A stretch of 64,000 bases of DNA from contig NZ_JAINUY010000010.1 in NCBI RefSeq assembly GCF_020026915.1, positions 1 to 64,000 of the forward strand, in the 5' to 3' direction. This DNA comes from Flavobacterium potami. GTDB taxonomy: Bacteria > Bacteroidota > Bacteroidia > Flavobacteriales > Flavobacteriaceae. Shown piece after piece: positions 9,801 through 17,733 of this stretch. Made by a program: the position numbers and the translations under genes. The stretch's first letter is position 1; the number at the start of each line of letters is the position of its first letter. Below the pieces are notes generated by a model, which did no database searches, was not told the origin of the DNA, and saw only the letters and a list, made by a program, of their open reading frames with translations.

Positions 9801-9965
9801 GGATTAATGCCTGCGGCAATTTCAACAGGAATCGGTTCCGAATCACAAAAGCCTCTTGCAATTGTAATTATTGGAGGTTTAATAACCGCGACCGTTTTAA
9901 CTTTATTGGTATTCCCAATCTTGTTTTGGGTCTTCAATCGTAAAAAACATGTACCAATCGAATAA
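6867..9965 (+). CDS. CusA/CzcA-family heavy-metal efflux RND pump
   Basis: The 1032-aa inner-membrane proton antiporter expels metal cations through the trimeric complex with the two preceding products. The heavy-metal-efflux subfamily signature is visible in TM4 as DFGIIIDGAVVMVE, with Asp396 and Asp402. Twelve membrane segments and two large periplasmic loops (about residues 35-335 and 555-865) are apparent. The first helix is followed by the family-typical MPIDAFPDVTNTQ. Which metal is moved (Co/Zn/Cd or Cu/Ag) is not certain from reading. A terminator follows at 10015-10045, closing the operon that probably begins at 4518 or includes the regulators. Confidence 0.93.
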   Translation: MNKFIKNIIAFSLKNKAFTFFWVGLLAVAGFISFKNMPIDAFPDVTNTQIIIITQWNGKSAEEVERFVTSPIEISMNSVQKKTSVRSITMFGLSVIKIIFDDGVDDTFARFQVNNLLKNVSLPDDVEPDVQPPYGPTGEIFRYIVKSNSRDSRELLTYQNWVIDKQLRSLPGVADLNVFGGQTKTYEVGVDPIKLAKYNITPLQVYNAVNAGNINVGGDVIEKNGQAFVVRGVGLLQSKEDIGNIIVDDAGGNPILVKNLAEVYESSMPRVGQTGLGNNDDAVEGIVVMRKGENPQETLALIKAKIKDLNDNVLPKDIKIETFYDRDNLMNFTTETVMHNLFEGIILVTCVVFLFMADWRTTFTVSIVIPLSLLFAFLCLKMMGMSANLLSLGAVDFGIIIDGAVVMVEGLFVVLDHRAHQLGMEKFNKIAKGSLIKKTGTEMGKAIFFSKLIIITALLPIFSFQKVEGKMFSPLAFTLGFALLGALIFTLTLVPVLSHILLNKNVKEKNNPFVNFWDRIVSKGFAWTFRHKIQTLIASTGLLAAVFFSAGFLGTEFLPQLNEGALWVTAELPMSTSLPESVKTAAMIRKDLETFPEVKKVLSQTGRSNDGTDPNGFGFIQLQVDLLPKAEWKRKISMDELINEMDNKLKVHQGITYNYSQPVIDNVAESVAGFKASNAVKIYGDDLNKLDDLANKVLAEIKNIPGIKDAGILRNVGQPEISVVLDREKMAAYGVTLSDAQAVLELAFGGKTATEKYEDEKKFDVRVRFSKEYRKDEKDLEEIKVPTISGVKIPLKEICDIKTITGPAFIYRDNTKRFIGVKFSVRDRDLGSTIAEAQAKVNKLKLPAGYTTGWTGEFENQVRASARLAQVVPISLIGIFVLLFILFGNFKDSLLVLANVPFAIIGGIIALHITGMNFGISAGVGFIALLGICIQNGVILISEFHHNLKAKFTLEESIFMGVKARTRAVVMTALMASIGLMPAAISTGIGSESQKPLAIVIIGGLITATVLTLLVFPILFWVFNRKKHVPIE

Positions 9966-10014
9966 TAATTTATTTTTTTAGATTTTTTAAATCAATTGTT
10001 GGGTTTAAAAGCAG

Positions 10015-10045
10015 AAAGCATCATTCTTGTAATGATGCTTTTTTG
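10015..10045 (+). terminator. Intrinsic terminator of efflux operon
   Basis: AAAGCATCATT (10015-10025) pairs perfectly with AATGATGCTTT (10031-10041) around a 5-base loop, followed by a T-run. Confidence 0.9.
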
Positions 10046-10086
10046 TTTTTGGAAATTAATACGAAAACGAAACTTTAGCGCAAAAA

Positions 10087-10115
10087 AAATGACCTTTTGC
10101 TCAGAAAGGTCATTT
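10087..10115 (-). terminator. Intrinsic terminator of ankyrin gene 1
   Basis: AAATGACCTTT (10087-10097) pairs with AAAGGTCATTT (10105-10115). The A-run on its left gives a T-run on the minus strand, downstream of the gene ending at 10144. Confidence 0.85.
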
Positions 10116-10143
10116 GTTCACTAACTCAAATTTTTAAAACTGT

Positions 10144-10521
10144 TTATTTCAAATCTTTCAGAATTGCAATAGCTTCTGCAGCATTTGATAATTCTGCATA
10201 TTTTAATGCAGTAAATCCTTTATCATTTTTTTCATTAGGACGTGCACCGCTCGCTAATAAAACTTTAATAATTTCAACTTTGTTATAACGTGCAGCCGTC
10301 ATTAATGGTGAAAGATCTTCAGACATTTGGTTTACATCTGCTCCGTATTCAATAAATTTTTTCACAGTTTCAAGGTCTCCCTTGCTAATTGCAACTGTTA
10401 AAGGGGTTGCTAGATTTCTGTTACGTTCTACTTTATTTAAAGATAAAGTTCCGTTTGAAGCCATTGCTACATTTCCTAATGACAATAAGGCTACTCCTAA
10501 AATAATTACTGATTTTTTCAT
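10144..10521 (-). CDS. Secreted ankyrin-repeat protein 1
   Basis: The 125-aa protein has a Sec signal peptide (MKKSVIILGVALLSLGNVAMA) and then about three ankyrin repeats: TPLTVAISKGDLETVKKFIEYG, SPLMTAARYNKVEIIKVLLASG and FTALKYAELSNAAEAIAILK. It is likely periplasmic and should act as a small protein-binding scaffold; the partner is unknown. It is a close paralogue of the gene at 11501-11887, and the similarity continues into the 5' leader. It has its own promoter-like sequence (10577-10606) and its own terminator. Confidence 0.88.
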   Translation of the reverse strand: MKKSVIILGVALLSLGNVAMASNGTLSLNKVERNRNLATPLTVAISKGDLETVKKFIEYGADVNQMSEDLSPLMTAARYNKVEIIKVLLASGARPNEKNDKGFTALKYAELSNAAEAIAILKDLK

Positions 10522-10907
10522 AATGATTGATTGTTATTAAATGATTGATATATGATGATTAATTTTAATTTCTATGTAAAGGTAATTATTAAATCGTATT
10601 ATGCAATACACAGTACCATGTTTTAACTAATACTTAACATTTACTTAATAAAACCATAATAATAAGACCTGAACGTTACCAAATTGATTGGATTTACTCT
10701 AATAGACGCAACTAAACCGAAAATGTTACACTTATGGCGGAAAAAAATTACATAAAATGTCTTTTTTTTTAATTAGCAGTACAAAAGCAGTTCCGATTTT
10801 TTTAACTTTACTAATAGAATTAAAACCTAAAAGACTCAAAAACAAGCACAAAGCATCTTTTTTCATATAATATATCACAGAAATAGTAACCCCTAAACCA
10901 AAATACT
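10522..10907. other. Divergent intergenic region between ankyrin 1 and SRPBCC genes
   Basis: These 386 bases hold no credible gene. They contain the leader of ankyrin gene 1 (10522-10562, nearly identical to that of ankyrin gene 2), its candidate promoter at 10577-10606, and a TAACTTTA box at 10803-10810 that could serve the rightward SRPBCC gene. The rest is AT-rich without notable structure. Confidence 0.55.
10577..10606 (-). promoter_or_regulatory. Candidate promoter of ankyrin gene 1
   Basis: On the minus strand TTG (10606-10604), 19 bases and TACCTTTA (10584-10577) match the Bacteroidota TTG-N17-23-TAnnTTTG pattern with one mismatch in the last base. Confidence 0.5.
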
Positions 10908-11444
10908 ATGATCATTATCAAAAGAATTCTTGTTTTTTTTATTTTAATTATTTCAATTGTTTTAATAGCTGCTTATTTTATGCCGAAAGAATATGCAGTA
11001 GAAAAAGAAATCACAATTAACAAACCGGTAGACAGTGTTTTCACTTATATAAAATCCTTAAAAAATCAGAACGAATTTAGCGTTTGGGCCAATACTGATC
11101 CGAAAATGAAAGTTACCTATAAAGGTGTAGACGGTACGGTCGGCTCAATCTCTTCGTGGGAAAGCGATGTAAAAGAAGTTGGTGTTGGAGAACAGGAAAT
11201 TACCAAAATTACTGAAAACAGAAGATTAGACTTTGCACTTCGTTTTAAGAAACCAATGGAAGATACTGCGGTTGGGTTTATGTCAACTGAACCTCTTTCG
11301 GGAAACGTAACAAAAGTAAAATGGGGTGTCAATGGCATAATTCCATATCCAACAAACATTATGCTTCCTATGCTAAAAATGGACCAAATGATTGGAAATG
11401 ATTTGCAAAAAGGTCTTGAAAATCTTAAAGACAAATTAGAATAA
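10908..11444 (+). CDS. SRPBCC (START-like) family protein with membrane anchor
   Basis: The 178-aa protein has an N-terminal hydrophobic helix (residues 5-26) followed by an SRPBCC/polyketide-cyclase-like domain. The typical opening strand and helix, VEKEITINKPVDSVFTYIK, is at ~33-51, the central WANTDP / GTVGSISSWES segment follows, and a long C-terminal helix ends the protein. Such domains form a hydrophobic pocket for lipids or other ligands; the ligand here is unknown. It sits between the two ankyrin paralogues but on the opposite strand, with a shared bidirectional terminator at 11450-11487. Confidence 0.82.
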   Translation: MIIIKRILVFFILIISIVLIAAYFMPKEYAVEKEITINKPVDSVFTYIKSLKNQNEFSVWANTDPKMKVTYKGVDGTVGSISSWESDVKEVGVGEQEITKITENRRLDFALRFKKPMEDTAVGFMSTEPLSGNVTKVKWGVNGIIPYPTNIMLPMLKMDQMIGNDLQKGLENLKDKLE

Positions 11445-11449
11445 TGTTT

Positions 11450-11487
11450 AAAAAGTGCAATTCGGCTGTATCCGCGTTGCACTTTTT
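11450..11487. terminator. Bidirectional terminator between SRPBCC and ankyrin 2 genes
   Basis: AAAAAGTGCAA (11450-11460) pairs with TTGCACTTTTT (11477-11487). A and T runs on both sides suit the two convergent genes. Confidence 0.85.
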
Positions 11488-11500
11488 ATTAATCTCTATT

Positions 11501-11887
11501 TTATTTTTGTAATGTTATGCTTTTCAAAATAAAAATAGATTCAGTCGCTTTTGCATATTCGGCATACTTCAAAGCGGTAAAACCATGCGAATTTTCGATT
11601 GATAAATCGGCTCCATGAGCAAGCAAAATTTTAATAATCTCACATTGATTAAAACGCGCAGCCACCATTAATGGTGTCATATTGTTTACCATTTTATTGG
11701 TATTGGTACCGTAAGTTACAAATTTCCTAACGGCTTCAACATCGCCTTTACTGATTGCAAGATGCAGTGGCGATTTTCCCAAAAACGAAAACTCTACCTG
11801 ATTTTTAATTCTTACTGTAGAATTTGATGCGTTTAACGTGTTTGCAAAAACTAAAATTGCTCCTAAAATAATTACTGTTTTTTTCAT
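11501..11887 (-). CDS. Secreted ankyrin-repeat protein 2
   Basis: This 128-aa protein is paralogous to the one at 10144-10521. The frame is open to 11962, but the Met at 11887 starts a clear signal peptide (MKKTVIILGAILVFANTLNA) and matches the start of the paralogue. Three ankyrin repeats follow: SPLHLAISKGDVEAVRKFVTYG, TPLMVAARFNQCEIIKILLAHG and FTALKYAEYAKATESIFILK. Its leader (11888-11928) is nearly the same as that of ankyrin gene 1, so duplication carried the 5' region along. A terminator lies upstream at the end of the mannanase gene, so it is probably expressed separately. Confidence 0.88.
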   Translation of the reverse strand: MKKTVIILGAILVFANTLNASNSTVRIKNQVEFSFLGKSPLHLAISKGDVEAVRKFVTYGTNTNKMVNNMTPLMVAARFNQCEIIKILLAHGADLSIENSHGFTALKYAEYAKATESIFILKSITLQK

Positions 11888-11980
11888 GATGATTGATTGT
11901 TTGTTAAATGATTGATGATGATGATTTCTATTTAGACGACTTACAAGTCGTTTTAGTTGCATGATTTTTCATTTTTTTTC

Positions 11981-12021
11981 AAAAAAAAAGCACAACCCAG
12001 GTTTTATGCCGAATTGTACTT
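11981..12021 (-). terminator. Intrinsic terminator of GH26 gene
   Basis: AAGCACAA (11988-11995) pairs with TTGTACTT (12014-12021) with one mismatch. Nine T residues follow on the minus strand. It lies 24 bases downstream of the mannanase stop. Confidence 0.65.
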
Positions 12022-12044
12022 CTTAAATTGTCGTAAAAACTAAA

Positions 12045-13178
12045 CTAAATTTTAAACTTACTGCTGTAAATATTCTTAATATCTTTTTCAAACAAGGTAA
12101 AAGGATCATCATAAAATTTCACAAAATCTTTTTCGCTTACCTGTCCCGGAAAAGGCGCGTAATAATGTGTTGGACTGGCAATGTCATTTCGCCATACTAA
12201 AACGTAACTCAATTGTAAATTATCCGATTTTAAAGTTTTAAGAAGTACTTCTGTCCACCACTTTTCGTTTGGAATTGATTCTAAACCTGTTTCTGTAAAA
12301 GCTGCGAGTTTTTCCTTTTGAATGGCTAAATCTGAAAATATTTTAAGTTTTTTTAATCCGGTTTCTACATCATATTTACCGTCACGCCCAAAATCTCCGT
12401 AATCATCCATTCCCAACATATCGACATATTCATCACCGGGATAACGTTCTAAATATTCTTCAGCAGAATTAAAACGATTATCAGGAGAAAAAGCATAAAT
12501 AAAATTGTGGACTCCTAAAATATCTTTCAAATAAGAAACTGTAAATTGCCAGACGGCAATAAAATCTTCACGAGAAGTTTGAGCTTTTCCCCACCAAAAC
12601 CAATCGCCATCAAATTCATGAAAAGGTCTGAAAATCATTGGAGAAAGTTTACCGTCTTTCGCTTTTACAGAATGAGCAAAGTCGGCAATCGTTTTTAAAA
12701 TTTCTTTGTATTGTTCGTGATGAGAACCTCCAGGTTTGATCAAAGTCATTGAAGCAGTTGAAATTCCATCTTTCCAATAAAATCCTCCTTCAGAAGCAGG
12801 ATTATTAAAATGCCAAGAAACAGTTGTAATTCCGCCACGCTCATAAGTAGCAATTACATTTTTTCTTAAAGTTTCTTTTGTATTCTCAATTTGTTCTTTC
12901 GAACGACCAGAAAAATCGCTAAAATCGATTCCAATCACCGCAGGATGCGAGCCTGTAACCGATTTAACATCAGAACGATTGGGTTCATTACTCCAGCCAT
13001 GTCCGTACTCAAGTGCATGCTGATGCCCAAAAAGAATATGTTTCTTAGAAATGGTTTTTAAATTCTTGTAGAGATTCTTGGTTTCTTTTGTTGCATTTTT
13101 GTCAATCTGCGCCAAAAGAAAATGCCCTGCTATAAGACATACAAATAACAGGGCATTTTTTTTAGTTATAAAAGTCAT
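12045..13178 (-). CDS. GH26 family glycoside hydrolase (beta-mannanase)
   Basis: The 377-aa secreted enzyme should cleave beta-1,4-mannan. A signal peptide ends around LLAQ (residue 24). The GH26 hallmarks are present: FGHQHALEYGHGW near residue 50-62, the acid/base Glu188 in RPFHEFDGDWFWWG, the family pattern YAFSPDN, and the nucleophile Glu296 in FTETG. It appears to be a single catalytic domain with no binding module and no T9SS sorting domain, so it is likely periplasmic or membrane-associated. It lies 31 bases downstream of purC on the same strand. A terminator-like hairpin falls inside codons 7-20. Confidence 0.92.
   Translation of the reverse strand: MTFITKKNALLFVCLIAGHFLLAQIDKNATKETKNLYKNLKTISKKHILFGHQHALEYGHGWSNEPNRSDVKSVTGSHPAVIGIDFSDFSGRSKEQIENTKETLRKNVIATYERGGITTVSWHFNNPASEGGFYWKDGISTASMTLIKPGGSHHEQYKEILKTIADFAHSVKAKDGKLSPMIFRPFHEFDGDWFWWGKAQTSREDFIAVWQFTVSYLKDILGVHNFIYAFSPDNRFNSAEEYLERYPGDEYVDMLGMDDYGDFGRDGKYDVETGLKKLKIFSDLAIQKEKLAAFTETGLESIPNEKWWTEVLLKTLKSDNLQLSYVLVWRNDIASPTHYYAPFPGQVSEKDFVKFYDDPFTLFEKDIKNIYSSKFKI
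13119..13159 (-). promoter_or_regulatory. Terminator-like hairpin inside the GH26 signal-peptide codons
   Basis: On the minus strand AAAATGCCCTG (from 13159) pairs perfectly with CAGGGCATTTT (to 13119), followed by CTTTT. The 11-bp stem looks exactly like the intrinsic terminators of this window, yet it lies 19-59 bases after the GH26 start. It may terminate purC transcripts and thereby attenuate read-through into the mannanase gene. Confidence 0.55.
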
Positions 13179-13209
13179 GGTTTAAATAATTAGTTTAAAC
13201 CCGAAATTA

Positions 13210-14163
13210 CTATTTTGAAGAAAGGTAATCTAATACGTTTTTTTCAATACGTTGATCAATATTGTCAATATCCGCTTTTACAAATTTCTCTCCTAGAATA
13301 TTCTCGTACAATTCGATGTATCTTTCAGAAACAGACTCGATATACTCGTCTGACATATCTGGAATCTGCTGTCCTTCCTGACCTTGGAAACCATTTTCGA
13401 TCAACCAACGACGAACAAATTCTTTAGATAATTGTTTTTGCTCCTCTCCTTTTTCTTGTCTTTCTGCATATCCGTCAGCGTAGAAATAACGAGAAGAATC
13501 TGGAGTATGAATTTCATCAATTAAAACGATAACACCGTCTTTTGTTTTTCCGAATTCGTATTTTGTATCTACTAAAATTAATCCACGAGAAGCTGCAATT
13601 TCTGTTCCTCTTTGAAATAAAGCGCGAGTATATTTTTCTAAAACTAAATAATCTTCTTCAGAAACAATCCCTTTAGCTAAAATATCTTCACGAGAAATAT
13701 CTTCGTCATGAGAACCATTATCTGCTTTTGTAGTCGGTGTAATAATTGGCTCAGGAAATTTATCGTTTTCTTTTAAACCTTCAGCCATCGTAACGCCGCA
13801 AATTTGTTTTCTTCCAGCTGCATATTCACGAGATGCGTGTCCAGACAAATAACCACGAATTACCATTTCTACTTTAAAAGGCTCACATAAATGTCCAACA
13901 GCAACACTTGGATCTGGAGTTGCAATCAACCAGTTTGGAACGATATCTTGTGTTAGTTCCATAAATTTAGTTGCAATCTGATTTAGGATTTGTCCTTTGT
14001 ACGGAATTCCTTTTGGCAAAACCACATCAAATGCCGAAAGTCTATCGGTTGCTACCATTACCAAAAGTTCGTCGTTGATATTGTAAACTTCTCTAACTTT
14101 TCCGCGGTAAACTGATTTCTGGTTCGGGAAATTAAAATTTGTAGTTGTGATTGTATTGCTCAT
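13210..14163 (-). CDS. purC: Phosphoribosylaminoimidazole-succinocarboxamide synthase
   Basis: This 317-aa enzyme joins CAIR and aspartate, using ATP, to make SAICAR in purine synthesis. Recognisable blocks are the N-terminal GKVREVYN nucleotide loop, DRLSAFDVVLP (~43-53), RGYLSGHASREYAAG (~115-129), TPTTKADNGSHDEDIS (~155-170), LVDTKYEFG (~215) and DEIHTPDSSRY (~236). It is the larger SAICAR synthetase form common in Bacteroidota. A well-matched promoter (14189-14218) precedes it. The start at 14163 gives the expected N-terminus. Confidence 0.96.
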   Translation of the reverse strand: MSNTITTTNFNFPNQKSVYRGKVREVYNINDELLVMVATDRLSAFDVVLPKGIPYKGQILNQIATKFMELTQDIVPNWLIATPDPSVAVGHLCEPFKVEMVIRGYLSGHASREYAAGRKQICGVTMAEGLKENDKFPEPIITPTTKADNGSHDEDISREDILAKGIVSEEDYLVLEKYTRALFQRGTEIAASRGLILVDTKYEFGKTKDGVIVLIDEIHTPDSSRYFYADGYAERQEKGEEQKQLSKEFVRRWLIENGFQGQEGQQIPDMSDEYIESVSERYIELYENILGEKFVKADIDNIDQRIEKNVLDYLSSK

Positions 14164-14188
14164 TTTGTTGTGTTGTTTTTTATGAATG

Positions 14189-14218
14189 CAAATTTAAAAT
14201 TATTTCAGAGAGCAGCAA
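14189..14218 (-). promoter_or_regulatory. purC promoter (TTG-N19-TAAATTTG)
   Basis: The minus strand reads TTG (14218-14216), 19 bases, then TAAATTTG (14196-14189), an exact match to the Bacteroidota consensus. It ends 25 bases from the purC start. Confidence 0.7.
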
Positions 14219-14275
14219 GAAAGTATTCCGTTTAAGTCTCACTTTTCCGTTTTGATTCGATAACTTAAAGCAAAA

Positions 14276-16624
14276 TTACTCTTTTAAAAGTGTTTCATTA
14301 AACAAATTTAAGATTCTGCTGTATTCATCAATCCATGAATATGTTTCTTTAAAACCATGAGATTCAACTGGAAAGGATGCTAGAGTCCAATTCTTTTTCT
14401 GCAGCTCAATAAAACGTTGTGACAAACGCACGATATCTTTATATTCCACATTATCGTCTACCATTCCGTGCAACATAACAAGGTTTCCTCTTAAATTATC
14501 CGCGAAATAAATTGATGAACTTTTTTTGTAAGCTTCTGGATCTGTTTCCGGAAAATTCAAAATATTACCTGTATATCCGTGATTGTAATGTGCCCAATCT
14601 GTTACAGAACGCAAAGCAGCACCCGATTTAAATTGGCCTGGAGTAGTTAACATTCCCATTAAAGTAATAAAACCGCCATACGAACCACCATAAATTCCTA
14701 CCCTATTAGCATCAATACCTAAATTTTCGACCAAGAATTTTTTACCATCCAAATGATCTGATAAATCTTTTCCTCCCATAAAGCGATAAATTCCGGTTCT
14801 AAAATCTCTTCCATAACCATCACTTCCTCTATAGTCAATATCTAAAACCGTGTATCCTAAATCTGTTAACAGATTATGAAACATATATTCACGATAGTAA
14901 TTGCTCCAGAAATTATGTGCATTTTGAAGATAACCTGCACCATGTACAAAAATTACAGCTGCTTTATTTGCATTTTCTGTTTTCGGAGTGTATAATCTCG
15001 CATTAACCGAAATTCCGTCCTGAGCTTTAAAAGTAATCACTTCTGGTTCTCTCCATTTGTATTTTTTGAAATCTTCCGAAACCGAGGAAGAAATTTGCTG
15101 CAAGACCGCGTTCTTCTTATTATCTGTAATGTAAAAGTCCCAAGGAATATTTTTGTATGAATAGCGGACCAGAAGAGATTTTTCATCTGGAGATAAAACT
15201 ACTTCATGCGCACCATTTTTAGTTAAAATTGGTTGTAAAGTTCCATCTGTAACAGCTAGTTTATAAAACTCTCTATTACCTGGATGTGTCGTATTTGTTG
15301 TTAAATAAAATGCTTTTTTATCTTTGGATAAAGTTACATCACGTACTTCCCAATTTCCTTTTGTAAGCTGTGTTTTCTTTTTATTTTTTAAGTTAATAGT
15401 ATATAAATGAGAATAACCCGTAGCTTCAGATTGAAAATAAACCGTTTCATTATCAGCCAAAAAACCTAAGTTTCCTGAAGAAAATGAATAAGCAGGAATT
15501 CCAGGTCCGGCAATCCATGCTTCGTCATGCTGGTGTTCAATTTCTTCAAACGTACCTTTATCTAAATCTAGACTAACAATCCATCTGTCTTTATTGTCTT
15601 GACTTCTTATATCTATTATTGCCAATGATCCGCTTTCGTTATAAATTGGCGCATTCGGAACTATTAATTTATCTTCTTTGGCTTTATTTTTTAAATTATC
15701 ATATAAATCATAATATTTCGGTGTATCTTGAATACCACTTAAAGTCGAAAAATTCACGTAATAAACAGAATCTCTTGCCACAGAATAAATTCCGAATCTT
15801 GTTTTTACAAGATTTTTTGTCGAAACTTTTTCTTTCGTATCCGGACTTTGATTATAACCATCTGCCGTTATAAAAACCTCCATTCTTTCTCTTTTAACTT
15901 CAGGCTGTTCAATCAAAACAAACGTAGCGTAATTTCCATTTGGATTTACCTGAAGTGCTCTAAATTCATCATTTCCATAAAAATATTGTTTCGCAAAATC
16001 AGATTTAACCAGTTTACTTTTGTCAAGATTCCATTGTTTTTTTGCTTCTTTGTCTCTTATAAATTGAAACAATTCTTTTTGCTGTACATTTAAAAAAGAT
16101 CCGCTATCTGTTTTTATGTCTTTTTTTATTCCTTTATTGAAATTGGTAATTTGTAAAATTGTCCCAGCTTTGGTATCGCATTTAAAAATATTATCATTTT
16201 GCTCATAAAACAATATGCCTGACTGAGTTCCTAATTGCAAATTAGATAATCCTGCTGACTGCTGAATTAATTTCTTTACTGTTTTAGACTGAATCGAATA
16301 AGAAAACAAACTTCCATTATCTAAATAATAAACTACATCTGATCCTGGTTTGGTTTTGAAATCCATTTTAGAAAAAGCAGCTTCTTTTGCTGGCACTACT
16401 TCTGGTTTTGACATTCCTTTCTGCCAATAAAATGTACTCGGTCCTAATTCATCTTTTGGATTCCATTCAAAATAAACCTTTTTACCATCTAAAGACCAGC
16501 GACCGTTTGTGGGTTGATTTCCGATAAAAGATTCGCCTTTCATTATTTCTTCTAATTTTAATTCTTGGGAATTTCCTAAAACGGAAAGAAATAATAAGGC
16601 AACAGCAAAAATATTTTTTGTCAT
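14276..16624 (-). CDS. S9 family prolyl oligopeptidase (DPP IV-like)
   Basis: The 782-aa secreted serine peptidase has a signal peptide (MTKNIFAVALLFLSVLGNSQ), a long beta-propeller region (~40-510) and a C-terminal alpha/beta-hydrolase domain. The catalytic set is visible: Ser648 in GIYGGSYGGF, Asp723/724 in HGMVDDNVEY and His756 in ESHGFK. It likely trims dipeptides or oligopeptides in the periplasm. The frame is open to 16648, but a TAnnTTTG box at 16646-16653 overlaps that start, so the Met at 16624 is preferred. No clear terminator is seen before purC. Confidence 0.92.
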   Translation of the reverse strand: MTKNIFAVALLFLSVLGNSQELKLEEIMKGESFIGNQPTNGRWSLDGKKVYFEWNPKDELGPSTFYWQKGMSKPEVVPAKEAAFSKMDFKTKPGSDVVYYLDNGSLFSYSIQSKTVKKLIQQSAGLSNLQLGTQSGILFYEQNDNIFKCDTKAGTILQITNFNKGIKKDIKTDSGSFLNVQQKELFQFIRDKEAKKQWNLDKSKLVKSDFAKQYFYGNDEFRALQVNPNGNYATFVLIEQPEVKRERMEVFITADGYNQSPDTKEKVSTKNLVKTRFGIYSVARDSVYYVNFSTLSGIQDTPKYYDLYDNLKNKAKEDKLIVPNAPIYNESGSLAIIDIRSQDNKDRWIVSLDLDKGTFEEIEHQHDEAWIAGPGIPAYSFSSGNLGFLADNETVYFQSEATGYSHLYTINLKNKKKTQLTKGNWEVRDVTLSKDKKAFYLTTNTTHPGNREFYKLAVTDGTLQPILTKNGAHEVVLSPDEKSLLVRYSYKNIPWDFYITDNKKNAVLQQISSSVSEDFKKYKWREPEVITFKAQDGISVNARLYTPKTENANKAAVIFVHGAGYLQNAHNFWSNYYREYMFHNLLTDLGYTVLDIDYRGSDGYGRDFRTGIYRFMGGKDLSDHLDGKKFLVENLGIDANRVGIYGGSYGGFITLMGMLTTPGQFKSGAALRSVTDWAHYNHGYTGNILNFPETDPEAYKKSSSIYFADNLRGNLVMLHGMVDDNVEYKDIVRLSQRFIELQKKNWTLASFPVESHGFKETYSWIDEYSRILNLFNETLLKE

Positions 16625-16645
16625 AATGGATGTTTTTTGAGAAAA

Positions 16646-16653
16646 CAAAAATA
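16646..16653 (-). promoter_or_regulatory. -7 box of S9 peptidase gene (TATTTTTG)
   Basis: The minus strand reads TATTTTTG, an exact TAnnTTTG match, 21 bases upstream of the chosen start. No -33 TTG is visible. Confidence 0.5.
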
Positions 16654-16718
16654 CATCGTGAAAACTTCTAAAAAAATCTTTTGACTATTTCCTTGCGAAA
16701 TTCTTTCTCTTAATAAAA

Positions 16719-16748
16719 AAATCCCTGAAGAAAAGCCTTCAGGGATTT
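16719..16748 (-). terminator. Intrinsic terminator of HAD gene
   Basis: AAATCCCTGAAG (16719-16730) pairs with CTTCAGGGATTT (16737-16748), followed on the minus strand by a T-run. Confidence 0.9.
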
Positions 16749-16779
16749 AGATTTTTAAAGTCGAATATTTTTGTTTGAT

Positions 16780-17610
16780 TTAGCTTGTTGCTAATTCTTT
16801 ATCTAAAATTCTAGTGGCAATATATTTTGCAACTCCATCTTCTGCATTCGTTTTAATTACTTCTAAATCAGAAAGCTCTTCTTTTAACGAAGCTGGAGCA
16901 TTGCCCATAATCAAGCCTTTTCCAGAAGCAGAAAGCATTTGAACATCATTGTAACCATCTCCAAAAGAAACCGCTTCTTGCAGAGTAAAACCTTCTCTTT
17001 CTAAAACTCTTTCAATAGAAACGGCCTTATCGATAGATTTATCCATAAATTCCAAACAAGTCGGCAAACTGAACGCATGATGCAGATGTTCTGAAGAATT
17101 GGCTAAAATTGCATCTTTTAGTTTCACTAATTTTTCATGATCCGGACAAGAGAAGAAAATCTTAATCGCAGCAAAATCATCTAATGTTTTATAATCTACC
17201 AATTCTGGACGGTATTTTAATTCTTCCTGAAATGAATTTAATTTTTCATTCCATTTATTAGTTTGCCACGTCTGTTCTTTAAATAAAACAACCGTAATTT
17301 CTGGATCTATTTCTACATTTAATGCTGCTTTAACTACATCACTGTCTAAGTTGAAAGAAAAAAGTTCTTCTTTATTTGGCGAATGAACCCTGGCTCCGTT
17401 TGAACTTACCAAATAAATAGGAATTTCCAGTTTGTCAATAATTGCCATGGCGTCTAAATGATGACGACCTGTAGCTACAACAATAAGATAACCCTGATTG
17501 TGAAGTTCTTGAAAAATGGATTTGGTATAATCTGAAATTCTGTGTTGCGGGTTGAGTAAAGTTCCATCAAGGTCACTTACTACAACTTTTATATTTTTAA
17601 GTTTTGTCAT
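16780..17610 (-). CDS. Cof-type HAD-IIB phosphatase
   Basis: The 276-aa cytoplasmic phosphatase carries nucleophile Asp13 and Asp15 in SDLDGTLL, the motif-II/cap junction VVATGRHH, and the C-terminal motif SFGDGYNDVQML. Between them lies the large alpha/beta C2 cap that defines the Cof/IIB subgroup, which acts on sugar phosphates, nucleotides or FMN-like substrates. The substrate is not readable. An upstream Met at 17622 is possible, but a promoter at 17636-17667 and the compact MTKLKNIKVVVSDLDG start favour 17610. Confidence 0.9.
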   Translation of the reverse strand: MTKLKNIKVVVSDLDGTLLNPQHRISDYTKSIFQELHNQGYLIVVATGRHHLDAMAIIDKLEIPIYLVSSNGARVHSPNKEELFSFNLDSDVVKAALNVEIDPEITVVLFKEQTWQTNKWNEKLNSFQEELKYRPELVDYKTLDDFAAIKIFFSCPDHEKLVKLKDAILANSSEHLHHAFSLPTCLEFMDKSIDKAVSIERVLEREGFTLQEAVSFGDGYNDVQMLSASGKGLIMGNAPASLKEELSDLEVIKTNAEDGVAKYIATRILDKELATS

Positions 17611-17635
17611 ATTAATAATCAAATAATTATGATTG

Positions 17636-17667
17636 CAAATTTACGATTTTAAGCCCGGAAGACCAAA
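17636..17667 (-). promoter_or_regulatory. HAD gene promoter (TTTG-N20-TAAATTTG)
   Basis: The minus strand reads TTTG (17667-17664), 20 bases, then TAAATTTG (17643-17636), a full match to the Bacteroidota promoter consensus. Confidence 0.7.
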
Positions 17668-17733
17668 GTTTGACAGTTTTGAGAGCTCGAAATAAGGCAA
17701 GTTTATTATTTATTTAACTATTTCGTTAAATAT

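Noticed and set aside
10097..10288. 63-aa frame overlapping ankyrin gene 1 on the other strand
   Set aside because: It is antisense to a supported gene and starts inside its terminator hairpin.
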